64,000 nt of DNA from contig JAIYDN010000059.1 in assembly GCA_027487485.1 (NCBI GenBank), positions 124,001 to 188,000 on the forward strand, in the 5' to 3' direction. The translations under genes were made by a program, and so were the position numbers. Of this stretch, positions 30,117-39,139 are shown piece after piece. Source of the stretch: Planctomycetaceae bacterium. Lineage in GTDB: Bacteria; Planctomycetota; Planctomycetia; Pirellulales; Pirellulaceae. The notes beneath the pieces are model-generated. The model was given only the letters and a program-made list of their open reading frames with translations, had not been told where the DNA came from and did not search any database. The first letter of the stretch is position 1. Every line of letters begins with the position of its first letter.

Positions 30117-30842
30117 TTATTGAGAGTGACCCCGAAAGGCTTTCGCAACGGCTCGCATCTTTTCATGGTCCTTGATTCCAGGGGCAGATTCAATGCCGGA
30201 GGCAACATCGATGCCTTCGGGTTTTGCAATACGAAGCGATTCCGCCACGTTCTCTGGCTTAATGCCTCCCGCTAGCAGAATCGGCACTCCCTGAAACTCC
30301 GTCGGCCGGGGATACAAGAGATCCCAACGAGCCGTCTTGCCCGTTCCGCCGCGCTGTATCGGATCAAAACTGTCTACCAAGAAGCCTAAAAACCTGGGAC
30401 GGTTTTGAAAGTCATTCTCTTGATGCCTATCTACACCAAGTCGCCACTGGTTCACGATCTCCTGGTCTTCCGGTATCCCACGCCAAGCAACCGCCTTGAT
30501 GACCGAGATTCCTCGCAAGGCCGGCACGGACGCAGCATGGTTCATCCATTCGGGCGTCTCGTCCCCATGCAACTGGACGCAATCCAGATCGCAAGCCAGC
30601 ACAATCTGCCCCACGTCCTCGGGGCTCATGTTCACGAAAACCCCTACGACCATCGCTCTCTTCGCAACGGTCAGAGTTAATTGCCGAGCCAGCTCCGTTT
30701 CAACGGAACGAGGACTCGGTGGATAGAAATTGAGTCCGATCGCATCGACACCGCATGCGATGGCCGCATCCACATCCACCGTCCGAGTCAAGCCACAGTA
30801 CTTGAGTTTAGGGAATGAAGGGATTGAGGCCATCGGAACCAT
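30117..30842 (-). CDS. trpF: Phosphoribosylanthranilate isomerase
   Basis: Catalyses the Amadori rearrangement in tryptophan synthesis. This is a (beta/alpha)8 barrel: KYCGLTRTVDVDAAIACGVD has the catalytic Cys, GLNFYPPSPRSV follows, VQLHGDETPEWM is the third signature, the catalytic Asp lies in FLVDSFDPIQRGGTGKTARW, and the phosphate site is LAGGIKPENV and IDVASGIESAPGIKDHEKM. At 241 residues it is longer than the usual 200-210, because of an insert around residues 130-150 (RHQENDFQNRPR). The start may also be three codons in. No other trp genes are near. Confidence 0.94.
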   Translation of the reverse strand: MVPMASIPSFPKLKYCGLTRTVDVDAAIACGVDAIGLNFYPPSPRSVETELARQLTLTVAKRAMVVGVFVNMSPEDVGQIVLACDLDCVQLHGDETPEWMNHAASVPALRGISVIKAVAWRGIPEDQEIVNQWRLGVDRHQENDFQNRPRFLGFLVDSFDPIQRGGTGKTARWDLLYPRPTEFQGVPILLAGGIKPENVAESLRIAKPEGIDVASGIESAPGIKDHEKMRAVAKAFRGHSQ

Positions 30843-30940
30843 TTCGGGTCAAGAATCGGATCTACCAGTTGTCAAAGGCTCTGGATAGTTCCAAAGCGAT
30901 TTCTAGTAGATTGTTCCTCGTTACAACCGTCAATCAGTAA

Positions 30941-31033
30941 CTAAAAATAATCCACCGCGATGATATGGCCGACAATTAGCCATACTCCAAAGAACAAGCA
31001 TCCAATAACCGCATTCAAAAAATCGATAGTCAT
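30941..31033 (-). CDS. Possible 30-residue membrane peptide
   Basis: A short frame of 30 codons encodes MTIDFLNAVIGCLFFGVWLI and then VGHIIAVDYF, one hydrophobic helix with short ends. A purine-rich stretch (GAGAGG) lies about 10 nt before the ATG. It stands alone between the giant kinase gene and trpF. It could be a small membrane regulator or a chance frame. Only the hydrophobic pattern and ribosome-binding site support it. Confidence 0.35.
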   Translation of the reverse strand: MTIDFLNAVIGCLFFGVWLIVGHIIAVDYF

Positions 31034-31148
31034 AGGTCGCGACCTCTCGGTAAGAGTGAGAAACCGCCATCCGTAGTGTTCGTCTAGAACCTCTCTAGCC
31101 GTTCGCCTTCTTGCGAGCGAGTCTTATCGACGAGACTTTAGCAAATCT

Positions 31149-34100
31149 TCAAAAGTTTTTTGAAGTCCGTTCTATTTTACCCAACCGACACGACATCAGC
31201 TTTTCTTCAGGCCAAGCTACGATCGGTGGAATCATCTCAACTTGCCAAATCGGATCCAACAGATCCATGACACTAGGGTCGCTTAAGCACGCTTCCGTGA
31301 TGACCATCTCTTGATCGTGGGACCCGCGTAGCAAGTCCTCCAACATTTGTGGCGTTTCACCAAAGTAATCGAGGCGATCGTTGATCGTGGCGACCACAGC
31401 GACACCTTGATGAATCGCTTGTCGAAGCGAGATCCCCCATTGGCCACTTTGTTGCTCCATCGCGGTTGCAGCCAAGACTGCATTCGCGGCAGCCGGAAAA
31501 ACGGCGCTCAACCCATCCTGCATGGACTTTACAACACAGCCATGATTGGCCGTGACCACGGATGCAATCGCTTGCAAGTGCTTCACGATTAGCGAACAGG
31601 CAGATTGCCCGGAAAGCTCCTGGTAAAACCGACTCGCATCAAGCAGTTGGCAGCCGAACAACGTCACATTGGTGAGGCCGACCATTTGGCCCGGGGATAA
31701 CACTTCATCAGGGAACCAATCCCGGAACGCGGGGATTTGAGCTGCGTCGGCTGCTGTTAGCGCATCTGCACGTGAAGCGACTCGCTCGATTCGAAACTGC
31801 CTTGGCGACGCTTCCGGATTGAATACCGAAAGGACCTGTTCCCCCACTCGCAATGTCGGGATCTGGTCTTTGGAAGGTGGACGTGACAAGTCCAAATCCC
31901 AGCGTCCTACTCGACTGCCCGATGAAACGCGAAACTCGATCACGTAGGGAAGTTGTCCCCCACGCAACCGATACTGCCCTTCACCAAGTGCGAGCTCCAG
32001 CTGCAGTCGCTCGTCGGGTTGCAAACGTACTTGAGCGGCAACATGCCTGGAAAACGCTGGGCCACCAATGCAATAGGTTCGAGTCTCCGCCGTGCGAATG
32101 TCCGGATGAGCTCGAAAGACCAGTTCGATGCTCTGGGCAAAATCCAACTCAAAGTCCACGCTGCAAGCTTCGCAGTGGCCGTGATCCTGAAGTCCTTTAA
32201 GGGATTCTTTTACGTCGGAGGGAATACGACATGTGGGACACAAGATATCCCACATCAAAATCAAAGCCCCTTCGCGGGCTGCAAGAAGGCAAGTTTGAAC
32301 GAGTTCTCGAGCGTCCAAGCCAAACCTTTCTGCGAATGCCAAGGGTCTAATCCTTGCCACTTCCAGGTCGCTCGCGTGAGCTAAAAATTGCTCAAGCGTA
32401 TCGATCACCCTCGGGTCGATATCGGCTGCGTTGATTCGCAAACGTTCAAACCGGCGAATCAAATTTCGCTTCTGCTCCCGATCAATACTCTTCGATTTTG
32501 AAAAAGCGCTCGCCTTCACGTCCGAATGCGCGTTCGATCTCAAATAGTCATCGATCGATTCGTAGACCTTTCCAAAGTTCCGTTCGGACTTGTTGCCAAT
32601 TTGCAATTTTGCGAAGATTCGCCCCAAAAAATTCCGGGGTAACATTTGAAGCGTCTGAACAACTAATGTTCCTCCATCCTCCTGAGGCATCAGTTCGACC
32701 ACATTGGTGAACCAATGGAACGGGCCACTTGGGAAATGACGCAATACACTCAAGCGACGACCTTCGATCCATTCGTAAGGATGTTCTTCCCATTCCATGG
32801 TCATTCCCATCGCGCGAACGGTAGCCATTCTTCGAACACCTAATTTCGGATCTTGAAATGTATGATAACGAACGGCAGGCAGTCCGATAGCATGGTTGAC
32901 TCGATCGGTGTTCGAAACGTAAGGCCAAAGTTCATCGGGCGAAGACTTTAATTTCCACTGGAACTGGTACTTCAAGTGCCCCTTGCTAAGATTTCCTTTC
33001 ATATCGGGAATTGCTGGATGGACGGCGATGGAGGATGTTTTACCCGCCAGTAATTCTTCGAGCGCTTGCAGCAGCTCCGAGGCATCTCGGTAACGCGCAT
33101 GCGGATTCTTCGCCATGCATTTTTCTACAATGGCCTGCATTGCATCGCTAACAACTCCGCAATACTTTCGAATATCAGGGACGGGCGAATCGCAATGCAA
33201 TCGGAAGATCTCAACCGCCGATTGGCCTTCGAATGGTAACTTTCCTGTCAGGCACTGAAACAGCGTTACACCAATTGCATAGACATCCGTCGCAGGCCCA
33301 ACATCGCCGCCTTGGCACTGCTCTGGGGCCATGTAATGGGGTGTTCCCAGAATCAATCCGGTTTGCGTCATCGCGATGGACTCCGATGCATCGAAATGTT
33401 TCGCCAACCCGAAGTCTGCGATCTTAAGGAGAGGGCCACTCGATTCTGACTCAAGTGCTCCGTTGGCAAATGCCCGCTCACCATTCACCGTCAGAAGCAG
33501 GTTGGCGGGTTTGATATCGCGATGCACCATTCCGTTTTGATGAGCACACGCGAGTCCTCTCGCGACATCCGCAATAGCCGCAATCACCAGGGGCTCCGGA
33601 ACCATTCTTCCTGTGCGAGTCACGTCGGCCAGGCACCCGCCCGCCACGTACTCCATCGCGAGGTACATGGTTCCTTCCCAAGTGTTGAACTCCACTAAAC
33701 GAGCGATCGCTGGGTGGGTGACTTGGGACAGGAGCCTTGCTTCTTTGGCGAATCGTCTTGTTGCTTTCTCATCGTTTGCAACTCGCTTCGTCAGCGTCTT
33801 GATCGCAACGGATTCGCCCGAACTCGTATCGGTCGCAAGGAAAACCGATCCCATGCCCCCTTCACCTAGCGAACGTTGGATCGCATAGCGCCCAATAGTT
33901 CGGAAATCTTCAGGAACTAGCAGGTCTTTGGCCAACTGATCCAAAGAACCAGCTTGGACCTCCAGAGTGTTGTCATTGATTGAACTGGAAAACAACGGCC
34001 GACGGGTACTCCATCCCGTACCGACCATAGCTTCTTGAAACCCCAAGACGACCTGCTCCATATCGGGGCGGTCGCTCCAATTGTCGAGCATCATCTCCTG

Positions 34101-34703
34101 GAGCAAATCGTGAAATCGCACTTGGTCGATGGCAAGTTCATCCCATTTGCTAGGGTAAGAGGCAATGATTTCTTGGATGGTAGCACCCAACGTCCGAACA
34201 TCGTTAGCAAACGCAATGGGACCGTCGCGGTCGGGTATAGGTGACTCTAAAAAACCATCCATCACATCCAAAACAAAAGAGTCCTTTCGAGTTGGATGCA
34301 AGTAGATTGTGGATCGAGCTAATCGGCCATGTGCTAATCCAATTCGATGCATTGCAGCAATCGCACCGGCAAGATCACTTATCAGGCTATCGAGCGAAAC
34401 GGCTAAATGCGGAAGCGTTTCGAGTGAATTGTCATGGCAATATTGCGTTGCGACAGATATCGACGAACCACCTTCTAGACCCGATACCACGATCGGCATC
34501 ACTCCGGGGTGCGAGACCAGTATTGCCCTCTTTAACAACGCTGGTAGATGACTCAATGTGCAATCTACCGAGTCGATATCCAAATGATTCGCGGGAAACT
34601 CGATGAATCGAACAGGCTGGTCGCTTTCATTCATTGCCAAATAAACGCGACAATGTGCCCCTGAAGATAAAGGCTTCACCAGCTTGAATTCGCGAGAGCT
34701 CAA
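31149..34703 (-). CDS. Pseudokinase-kinase-SRPBCC-DUF5939-cyclase-like signalling protein
   Basis: A 1184-residue cytoplasmic signalling protein. Residues 8-225 look like a kinase fold without catalysis: HGRLARSTI replaces HRDxKxxN and DVMDG replaces DFG. Residues 273-552 are a full Hanks-type Ser/Thr kinase: GEGGMGSV loop, Lys302 in VAIK, HRDIKPAN at 394-401, DFG at 430-432, APE at 459-461. Residues about 575-725 resemble a START/SRPBCC ligand-binding domain. Residues about 745-940 match DUF5939, known from adenylate/guanylate cyclases, with CPTC and CEAC as a possible zinc ribbon. Residues about 1005-1170 resemble a class III cyclase domain that has lost the first metal Asp (VTLFGCQLLDAS). 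It follows the MoxR gene by 12 bp. Domain calls after the kinase are moderately sure. Confidence 0.85.
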   Translation of the reverse strand: MSSREFKLVKPLSSGAHCRVYLAMNESDQPVRFIEFPANHLDIDSVDCTLSHLPALLKRAILVSHPGVMPIVVSGLEGGSSISVATQYCHDNSLETLPHLAVSLDSLISDLAGAIAAMHRIGLAHGRLARSTIYLHPTRKDSFVLDVMDGFLESPIPDRDGPIAFANDVRTLGATIQEIIASYPSKWDELAIDQVRFHDLLQEMMLDNWSDRPDMEQVVLGFQEAMVGTGWSTRRPLFSSSINDNTLEVQAGSLDQLAKDLLVPEDFRTIGRYAIQRSLGEGGMGSVFLATDTSSGESVAIKTLTKRVANDEKATRRFAKEARLLSQVTHPAIARLVEFNTWEGTMYLAMEYVAGGCLADVTRTGRMVPEPLVIAAIADVARGLACAHQNGMVHRDIKPANLLLTVNGERAFANGALESESSGPLLKIADFGLAKHFDASESIAMTQTGLILGTPHYMAPEQCQGGDVGPATDVYAIGVTLFQCLTGKLPFEGQSAVEIFRLHCDSPVPDIRKYCGVVSDAMQAIVEKCMAKNPHARYRDASELLQALEELLAGKTSSIAVHPAIPDMKGNLSKGHLKYQFQWKLKSSPDELWPYVSNTDRVNHAIGLPAVRYHTFQDPKLGVRRMATVRAMGMTMEWEEHPYEWIEGRRLSVLRHFPSGPFHWFTNVVELMPQEDGGTLVVQTLQMLPRNFLGRIFAKLQIGNKSERNFGKVYESIDDYLRSNAHSDVKASAFSKSKSIDREQKRNLIRRFERLRINAADIDPRVIDTLEQFLAHASDLEVARIRPLAFAERFGLDARELVQTCLLAAREGALILMWDILCPTCRIPSDVKESLKGLQDHGHCEACSVDFELDFAQSIELVFRAHPDIRTAETRTYCIGGPAFSRHVAAQVRLQPDERLQLELALGEGQYRLRGGQLPYVIEFRVSSGSRVGRWDLDLSRPPSKDQIPTLRVGEQVLSVFNPEASPRQFRIERVASRADALTAADAAQIPAFRDWFPDEVLSPGQMVGLTNVTLFGCQLLDASRFYQELSGQSACSLIVKHLQAIASVVTANHGCVVKSMQDGLSAVFPAAANAVLAATAMEQQSGQWGISLRQAIHQGVAVVATINDRLDYFGETPQMLEDLLRGSHDQEMVITEACLSDPSVMDLLDPIWQVEMIPPIVAWPEEKLMSCRLGKIERTSKNF

Positions 34704-34715
34704 AGTCTATTCCCT

Positions 34716-35648
34716 TCAACCATCATCGGGATGCAACGGGTCGTCGGGATCGAAGAAAAAATCTCCTAGACCCATCGGTAAGGAGTTGCCACCGACCGCG
34801 TTCTGCTTTCGTTTTGCCGCCGCAGAAAGATCCAACGCTTCGTCCCCCAGACATGCTTGCAGCGCCTCGCGCCACGCTTGGTCCTTGGCTACCGGATGAT
34901 TGGTCTGCTGGGACAAACGCTTCAGAGCATATCGAAGAACATTGATTCCATCCCGAGCTGAAAAATCAAGCTTCAGAGAGTGGGCACTTTGTAAAAAGTC
35001 GACCGTCATCGCCAAAACATCCGCTTCCGCAAAGGGCAGATGGTAACGCAGTATCTCAAGCTCATCCTTGCGATTCGGGAAGCCAACTTGAAGCGATGGC
35101 TGCAGCCGACTTAAGATGTAGTCCGGGATCTCGTACGTCGAATCGTCTTGGTTCATCGTGACAGCACATCGGAATTCGCGATGAGCAGGAATGGTAATGC
35201 CCGCCACAATCGATTCCACATAGCGACGTTGGTCCAGCAACGGAGCAAGCGAAGCCCACGATTTTTCATTCATGCGATTCCCTTCGTCCAGGACGCACAC
35301 CGCTCCGCGAATCATGGCCGTCACCAAAGGGGAAGCGTGGTAGGCAATTTTGCCACTGCTGGCCAGTACTGGCGTCACCAACAAGTCTTCTGGCCTCGTG
35401 TCCGCCGTGCACTGATAAATGAACAGTTCTTGATTCCGGGCCGCTGTCGCAGCCATGGCCAACGCCGTTTTGCCAACTCCAGGTACACCGATTAATCGTG
35501 GAGTCAAAGGCAAGTCGAGATCATCTACCGTCAACCAACAAGCAGCCAACTGCCGTAATGGTTCTTCCTGCCCAATCCATTTGGCTGTATTTTTCACTGG
35601 ATTGCCCAGAGTCAATGTGACTCCTTCGATCGTGACCGTCTCGCTCAT
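34716..35648 (-). CDS. MoxR-type AAA+ ATPase
   Basis: A 310-residue AAA+ protein. Walker A is [11 protein letters not shown], Walker B is [10 protein letters not shown], sensor 1 is CAVTMNQDD, and an Arg-finger region follows in [14 protein letters not shown]. MoxR proteins act as chaperones for metal insertion or complex assembly and usually pair with VWA-domain proteins. No VWA gene is present; the partner by position is the large kinase, which starts 12 bp downstream. The ATG overlaps the TGA of a short upstream frame. Confidence 0.85.
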   Translation of the reverse strand: MSETVTIEGVTLTLGNPVKNTAKWIGQEEPLRQLAACWLTVDDLDLPLTPRLIGVPGVGKTALAMAATAARNQELFIYQCTADTRPEDLLVTPVLASSGKIAYHASPLVTAMIRGAVCVLDEGNRMNEKSWASLAPLLDQRRYVESIVAGITIPAHREFRCAVTMNQDDSTYEIPDYILSRLQPSLQVGFPNRKDELEILRYHLPFAEADVLAMTVDFLQSAHSLKLDFSARDGINVLRYALKRLSQQTNHPVAKDQAWREALQACLGDEALDLSAAAKRKQNAVGGNSLPMGLGDFFFDPDDPLHPDDG

Positions 35649-35851
35649 TTGATTACGCGCTCCCTTGCGGCAGGTTCTGTCCCCTCAAGAAACGCTAAAC
35701 CTACCTGCTTTAGGTGCTCGACGCAACTGACCGGCTGACGACTTTGCCGATTGCGCAATCGGCAACGCCAACGACTGGAAAAGATTACCGGTCGTAACGC
35801 TTTTACCTCATTCGCTCCAGAATTCTCTTTGACATTCGAGAAAACGCTCAA
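35649..35851 (-). CDS. Possible short frame coupled to moxR
   Basis: A 67-68-codon frame whose TGA overlaps the moxR start as ATGA, which is how coupled genes are arranged. The protein (ending [20 protein letters not shown]) has no recognised family and a high Arg content. The start is uncertain. It may be a chance frame in the divergent promoter region. Confidence 0.22.
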
Positions 35852-35931
35852 GTTGATTCTTCATTGTCGAGAGGGCTCTGGATAAATTAACAGGGTATCT
35901 GAATTCTTGGTTTTCACCCCCTGAAGTCTTT

Positions 35932-36507
35932 ATGTCGAAATTGCCGATGCCCATGGAAAGCGAAGTGGAGCTTTTGCTCCGCAACGCACAACTCCGCGAC
36001 GAGTTAGAGCCATACTTGGACGAAGCTGTAGACTTAGTGTCCATCCGCCACATGTCGCTGGCAGAAGAGAACGAATTCCTGGCATCTATTCTTGCTTGGG
36101 AACGTGCACCAACCCTCCCCATCAGCCAGTGGTTTGAGCCCGAACTGAAACTGCCTAAGCCAGAATCCCTTACCGATATCGAGGTAAGCAGACTTCTTTG
36201 GCAAACCATTCATCAGCTTTACAGCCAACGTATTGTTTTGGCTTTGACGGACCACTTGAGCGACCGCCAACTGTATTGCCTGATCGTTCGCGATATCTTG
36301 CCCGCTTACGAAAAGCGAATTGCAGAGCATCGCAATTTCTTGCATTGGCACTGCCTCCAAGACAATGACATGGAAGGATGGCTCAAATACTACGCCACCG
36401 ATTCAGAACGTGACCAATGGGAAGATGAAAGCGGCCTGGAAGCACCCGACAAACAATCCCCTCCCTATCCACGGCAAATGCCTCGCAAGCCAAGCAATCT
36501 CAACTAA
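35932..36507 (+). CDS. Conserved hypothetical cytoplasmic protein
   Basis: A 191-residue acidic protein with no signal peptide or membrane segment. It is mostly helical (EVELLLRNAQLRDELEPYLD and SRLLWQTIHQLYSQRIVLAL), with a His/Trp-rich segment EHRNFLHWHCLQDND and a Pro-rich tail. I do not recognise the family with certainty. It is divergent from the MoxR-kinase operon with a 284-bp gap and may share its regulatory region. Confidence 0.7.
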   Translation: MSKLPMPMESEVELLLRNAQLRDELEPYLDEAVDLVSIRHMSLAEENEFLASILAWERAPTLPISQWFEPELKLPKPESLTDIEVSRLLWQTIHQLYSQRIVLALTDHLSDRQLYCLIVRDILPAYEKRIAEHRNFLHWHCLQDNDMEGWLKYYATDSERDQWEDESGLEAPDKQSPPYPRQMPRKPSNLN

Positions 36508-36530
36508 ACAGGTTTATTTGCTTGTCGCAA

Positions 36531-36586
36531 GTAGAAGCGTCTCTCCGAGACGTTGATTCCCGCGAGTCTCAGAGAGACTCGCCTAC
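36531..36586. repeat. Double-hairpin palindromic repeat
   Basis: Two adjacent hairpins, GCGTCTCTCCGAGACG (36537-36552) and GCGAGTCTCAGAGAGACTCG (36562-36581), are flanked by GTAG on the left and CTAC on the right. It lies 24 bp after the hypothetical gene's stop. The form matches short REP-type elements that I recall being widespread in planctomycete genomes. Confidence 0.65.
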
Positions 36587-36722
36587 GTGGTTATACTGAA
36601 CTTTTTGTGATGACGTGCTGAAACCCCTTTCTTGACGGGTTGGCAGGACTCAATAAGACACGTTGACTACCTTGTCTTTTCTTAAAGGTAGCCAAAATCC
36701 TCGGGATCGGTTGTCACCCCAA

Positions 36723-36953
36723 TCAAGCAGCGTCATGGGAGGTTGGATGAGTCTTCTCCCAGTGCTTCACGCCCGCCCGAATCTGCTTCAAATGCATCCA
36801 GTGCCCATGCGTCTTGGATGTGCTAGAGACCATCGTTTCAGGATTGATCTCTCCCTTTTCGATCTTGCGTAAGAACTCGGATTCTGCGATGGGACCAACC
36901 GTCTTTGGCCCCCAGAAAAATCTCTTCTTCATGTAAAACCAGTCGGCAGACAT
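36723..36953 (-). CDS. Small GYF_2-like domain protein
   Basis: A 76-residue protein from ATG 36953 (MSADWFYMKK); starts 13 or 6 codons upstream also exist. It has the pattern of GYF_2 domains: WFYMKKRFFWGPKTVGPIAE, then ESEFLRKIEKGEINPETMVS, then a Trp near HGHWMHLKQI. GYF_2 modules bind proline-rich partners and often occur in bacterial membrane proteins; here the domain stands alone. It is a single gene with roughly 230-270 bp of empty sequence on each side. Confidence 0.65.
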   Translation of the reverse strand: MSADWFYMKKRFFWGPKTVGPIAESEFLRKIEKGEINPETMVSSTSKTHGHWMHLKQIRAGVKHWEKTHPTSHDAA

Positions 36954-37223
36954 TTTGCATTCTCCCTTCATGTGATCCTGTGTCACATTCAAAACAAATA
37001 TCTCATTCAGCGCGACAGTCGACCTCGCATCTGCATATGCCTTAATAACCCCTAATAATACAGGATGTGCCGCAAGTAAATCAACAGAATTGCCGTTTTC
37101 GGGAACTTAAACCACATGGATAGTCAATAAAGGTAATCCTAACCCCCCAAAGTAGGGCTGGCAGGATCGCGACTCCATTGGACCGACGGAGAAACGAACG
37201 GGTGCTATCGAAAAACGATCCCC

Positions 37224-38939
37224 TTACCGACGGAATCGATCCCAGTCGATTCCCAACTTTCGCATCTTTGCACGCAAAGTATGAGGATTGATACCCAGCA
37301 ACTGAGCTGCGCCGCGGCGGCCTTCAACTTGGCCACTCGCTGCCGCTAGCGCACGCTCGATATGACGAACGATGGCCGAGTCCAGGGAGTCGACAGGCCC
37401 TTCGTCTTCCAAGGCACTTGGAACTGGTGCCGAAGCGGAATTCCTATTGGTCGACTCGGGAATGACTTCATAAAAAGTTGGCTCGTCTGAATTGGAGGAT
37501 GGCGGCGGAGGTTGTAGAAATGTGTTCCCCAACGACATGGCTACGTCCAATCGAGTTCCACCCCCTAAGATAACCGCGCGGTCCATGATCGCTTGCAGTT
37601 CGCGAATGTTGCCGGGCCATCGATAGTCCATTAACAATTTGATGTCCGCGAGTGTCGGCTCAACATACGGCAATCCAAATCGGTTCGCGGCCCGCTTGGC
37701 AAAATGCCTTGCTAGCGATGGAATATCCTCGACCCGTTCTCGCAGGCCAGGTAACAAAATCGGGAACATGTTGATCCGGTACCAAAGGTCTTCACGGAAC
37801 GAGCGATTGTGAACCATCGCGGATAAGTCTCGGTGCGTCGCAGCCACAATCCGAACGTCAACATGAATATGCTCCTGTCCACCCACTCGTTCAATTTGAT
37901 GGTCCTGCAACACCCGTAGCAACCGAACTTGCGCTGCCAACGGCAATTCACCAATTTCATCGAGGAACAAGGTCCCTCCATCCGCACGTTCGAACCAACC
38001 TTTGCGTTGATCCGAAGCGCCCGTGAAACTCCCTCGTTCATGCCCAAACAACTGAGAATCAATCAACTCGGTGGGGATCGCCCCGCAATTAACGCGAATA
38101 AATGGCTTCGAACTTCTGGGCGAACGTCCATGGATCGCACGAGCAACCACTTCCTTGCCTGTTCCCGTTTCCCCCAAGATCAATACTGGCATATCGGAGG
38201 GAGCAACGATTCGCACCCGCTCCATGACAGCACGCAAACCCGTCTCGGAACCCACAATAGCCTCGCGAGCCTCATCCTTGGATTCGTTGGCGAGTGTGCT
38301 CGAAGTATTCCCCGTGCCATCGCTGAACCGCTCCGGCCAACGCACGCGGACCGATCGTTCCATCCACAACCACAGAATCGGACTCCATCTCTCCAAGAGT
38401 CGATAATGGTCCTCTCGCAAAACGCGACTCGGAGGGATCTCGAAAACCGCGGCTCCCAAGACCGCGTTTGGGCCGCTACTTTCGCTTAACTTCGGACGCA
38501 AAGGGATCGCAAAGACTTCGTTGGTAAACTCCTTCGGTGCCAAGATGCTCAACTTACCGGATCGCTTCGCGCCGGCTTGATGCAATATCTCTCCCGACCT
38601 GCACCATGGTTCCACCCCCAACCACTTGGCGTCGGAACACTCGACCGTTGTCTCTTCCAGAGCAACTGCCGAAGCACTTCCGCCGTACCCAACCACCTTG
38701 AGACTTTTTGATTCCGAGTGCAAGTACTGAATCACTACCGACTCGATGGGAACGAAAGCTTGCATAAGAGCAAATTGTCCACCGAGCGAACCGGGTGCTC
38801 CGGCGCCATGGCTGATTTGGTCTGCGCCGTCCCAATCGGCGACCGCCATCTCCCACCCCCGGACCAACGCATCCAATTGTTCCAATTCCTGCATCATCAC
38901 ACTTCTTTTTGAATTGCACCCACTGCCCATCATCCGCAA
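37224..38939 (-). CDS. Sigma-54-dependent transcriptional activator (Fis family)
   Basis: A 571-residue enhancer-binding protein. The N-terminal sensor (about 1-215) is GAF-like, with no receiver Asp motif, so it likely senses a ligand. The AAA+ domain has Walker A GETGTGKEVVAR, the sigma-54 contact loop GSFTGASDQRKG (canonical GAFTGA), Walker B GGTLFLDEIGELPL and the sensor region RWPGNIRELQAIMDRAVILG. The C-terminal Fis-type helix-turn-helix is GRRGAAQLLGINPHTLRAKM. Several starts lie near the upstream end (TTG 38939, ATG 38933, ATG 38930, GTG 38900), and the exact one is uncertain. It is divergent from the sulfate importer operon, which has a candidate -24/-12 promoter. Confidence 0.92.
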   Translation of the reverse strand: MRMMGSGCNSKRSVMMQELEQLDALVRGWEMAVADWDGADQISHGAGAPGSLGGQFALMQAFVPIESVVIQYLHSESKSLKVVGYGGSASAVALEETTVECSDAKWLGVEPWCRSGEILHQAGAKRSGKLSILAPKEFTNEVFAIPLRPKLSESSGPNAVLGAAVFEIPPSRVLREDHYRLLERWSPILWLWMERSVRVRWPERFSDGTGNTSSTLANESKDEAREAIVGSETGLRAVMERVRIVAPSDMPVLILGETGTGKEVVARAIHGRSPRSSKPFIRVNCGAIPTELIDSQLFGHERGSFTGASDQRKGWFERADGGTLFLDEIGELPLAAQVRLLRVLQDHQIERVGGQEHIHVDVRIVAATHRDLSAMVHNRSFREDLWYRINMFPILLPGLRERVEDIPSLARHFAKRAANRFGLPYVEPTLADIKLLMDYRWPGNIRELQAIMDRAVILGGGTRLDVAMSLGNTFLQPPPPSSNSDEPTFYEVIPESTNRNSASAPVPSALEDEGPVDSLDSAIVRHIERALAAASGQVEGRRGAAQLLGINPHTLRAKMRKLGIDWDRFRR

Positions 38940-39021
38940 CGGAATTCCGTCAAATATAACGGCCTGGCCGTCTTATTTCGCGGATCTTTTTGCTATCAAT
39001 TCCGTTTTTGCTAATTTGGAG

Positions 39022-39035
39022 GGACCTTATGGTCC
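39022..39035. promoter_or_regulatory. Candidate enhancer dyad for the sigma-54 activator
   Basis: A short perfect dyad, GGACC-TTAT-GGTCC, lies about 20 bp upstream of the candidate -24 element. The half-site GGTCC recurs at 39049-39053 and 39057-39061. It could be a binding site of the divergent activator. Basis is pattern only. Confidence 0.3.
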
Positions 39036-39055
39036 ACTTTTTAGGATTGGTCCGT

Positions 39056-39071
39056 TGGTCCGGCGGTTGCA
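39056..39071 (+). promoter_or_regulatory. Candidate sigma-54 (-24/-12) promoter of the sulfate importer
   Basis: TGGTCCGGCGGTTGCA places GG and GC exactly 10 bases apart, as in the consensus TGGCAC-N5-TTGCA. The -12 half is perfect and the -24 half has two mismatches. Transcription would start near 39083, about 57 nt before the sbp ATG at 39140. Confidence 0.45.
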
Positions 39072-39139
39072 TTGAGGGAAGCAAAATGCCTCTCCCACTG
39101 AGACTTCCACAGTCTCCAACCGTAAACCCAATCTTAAAA

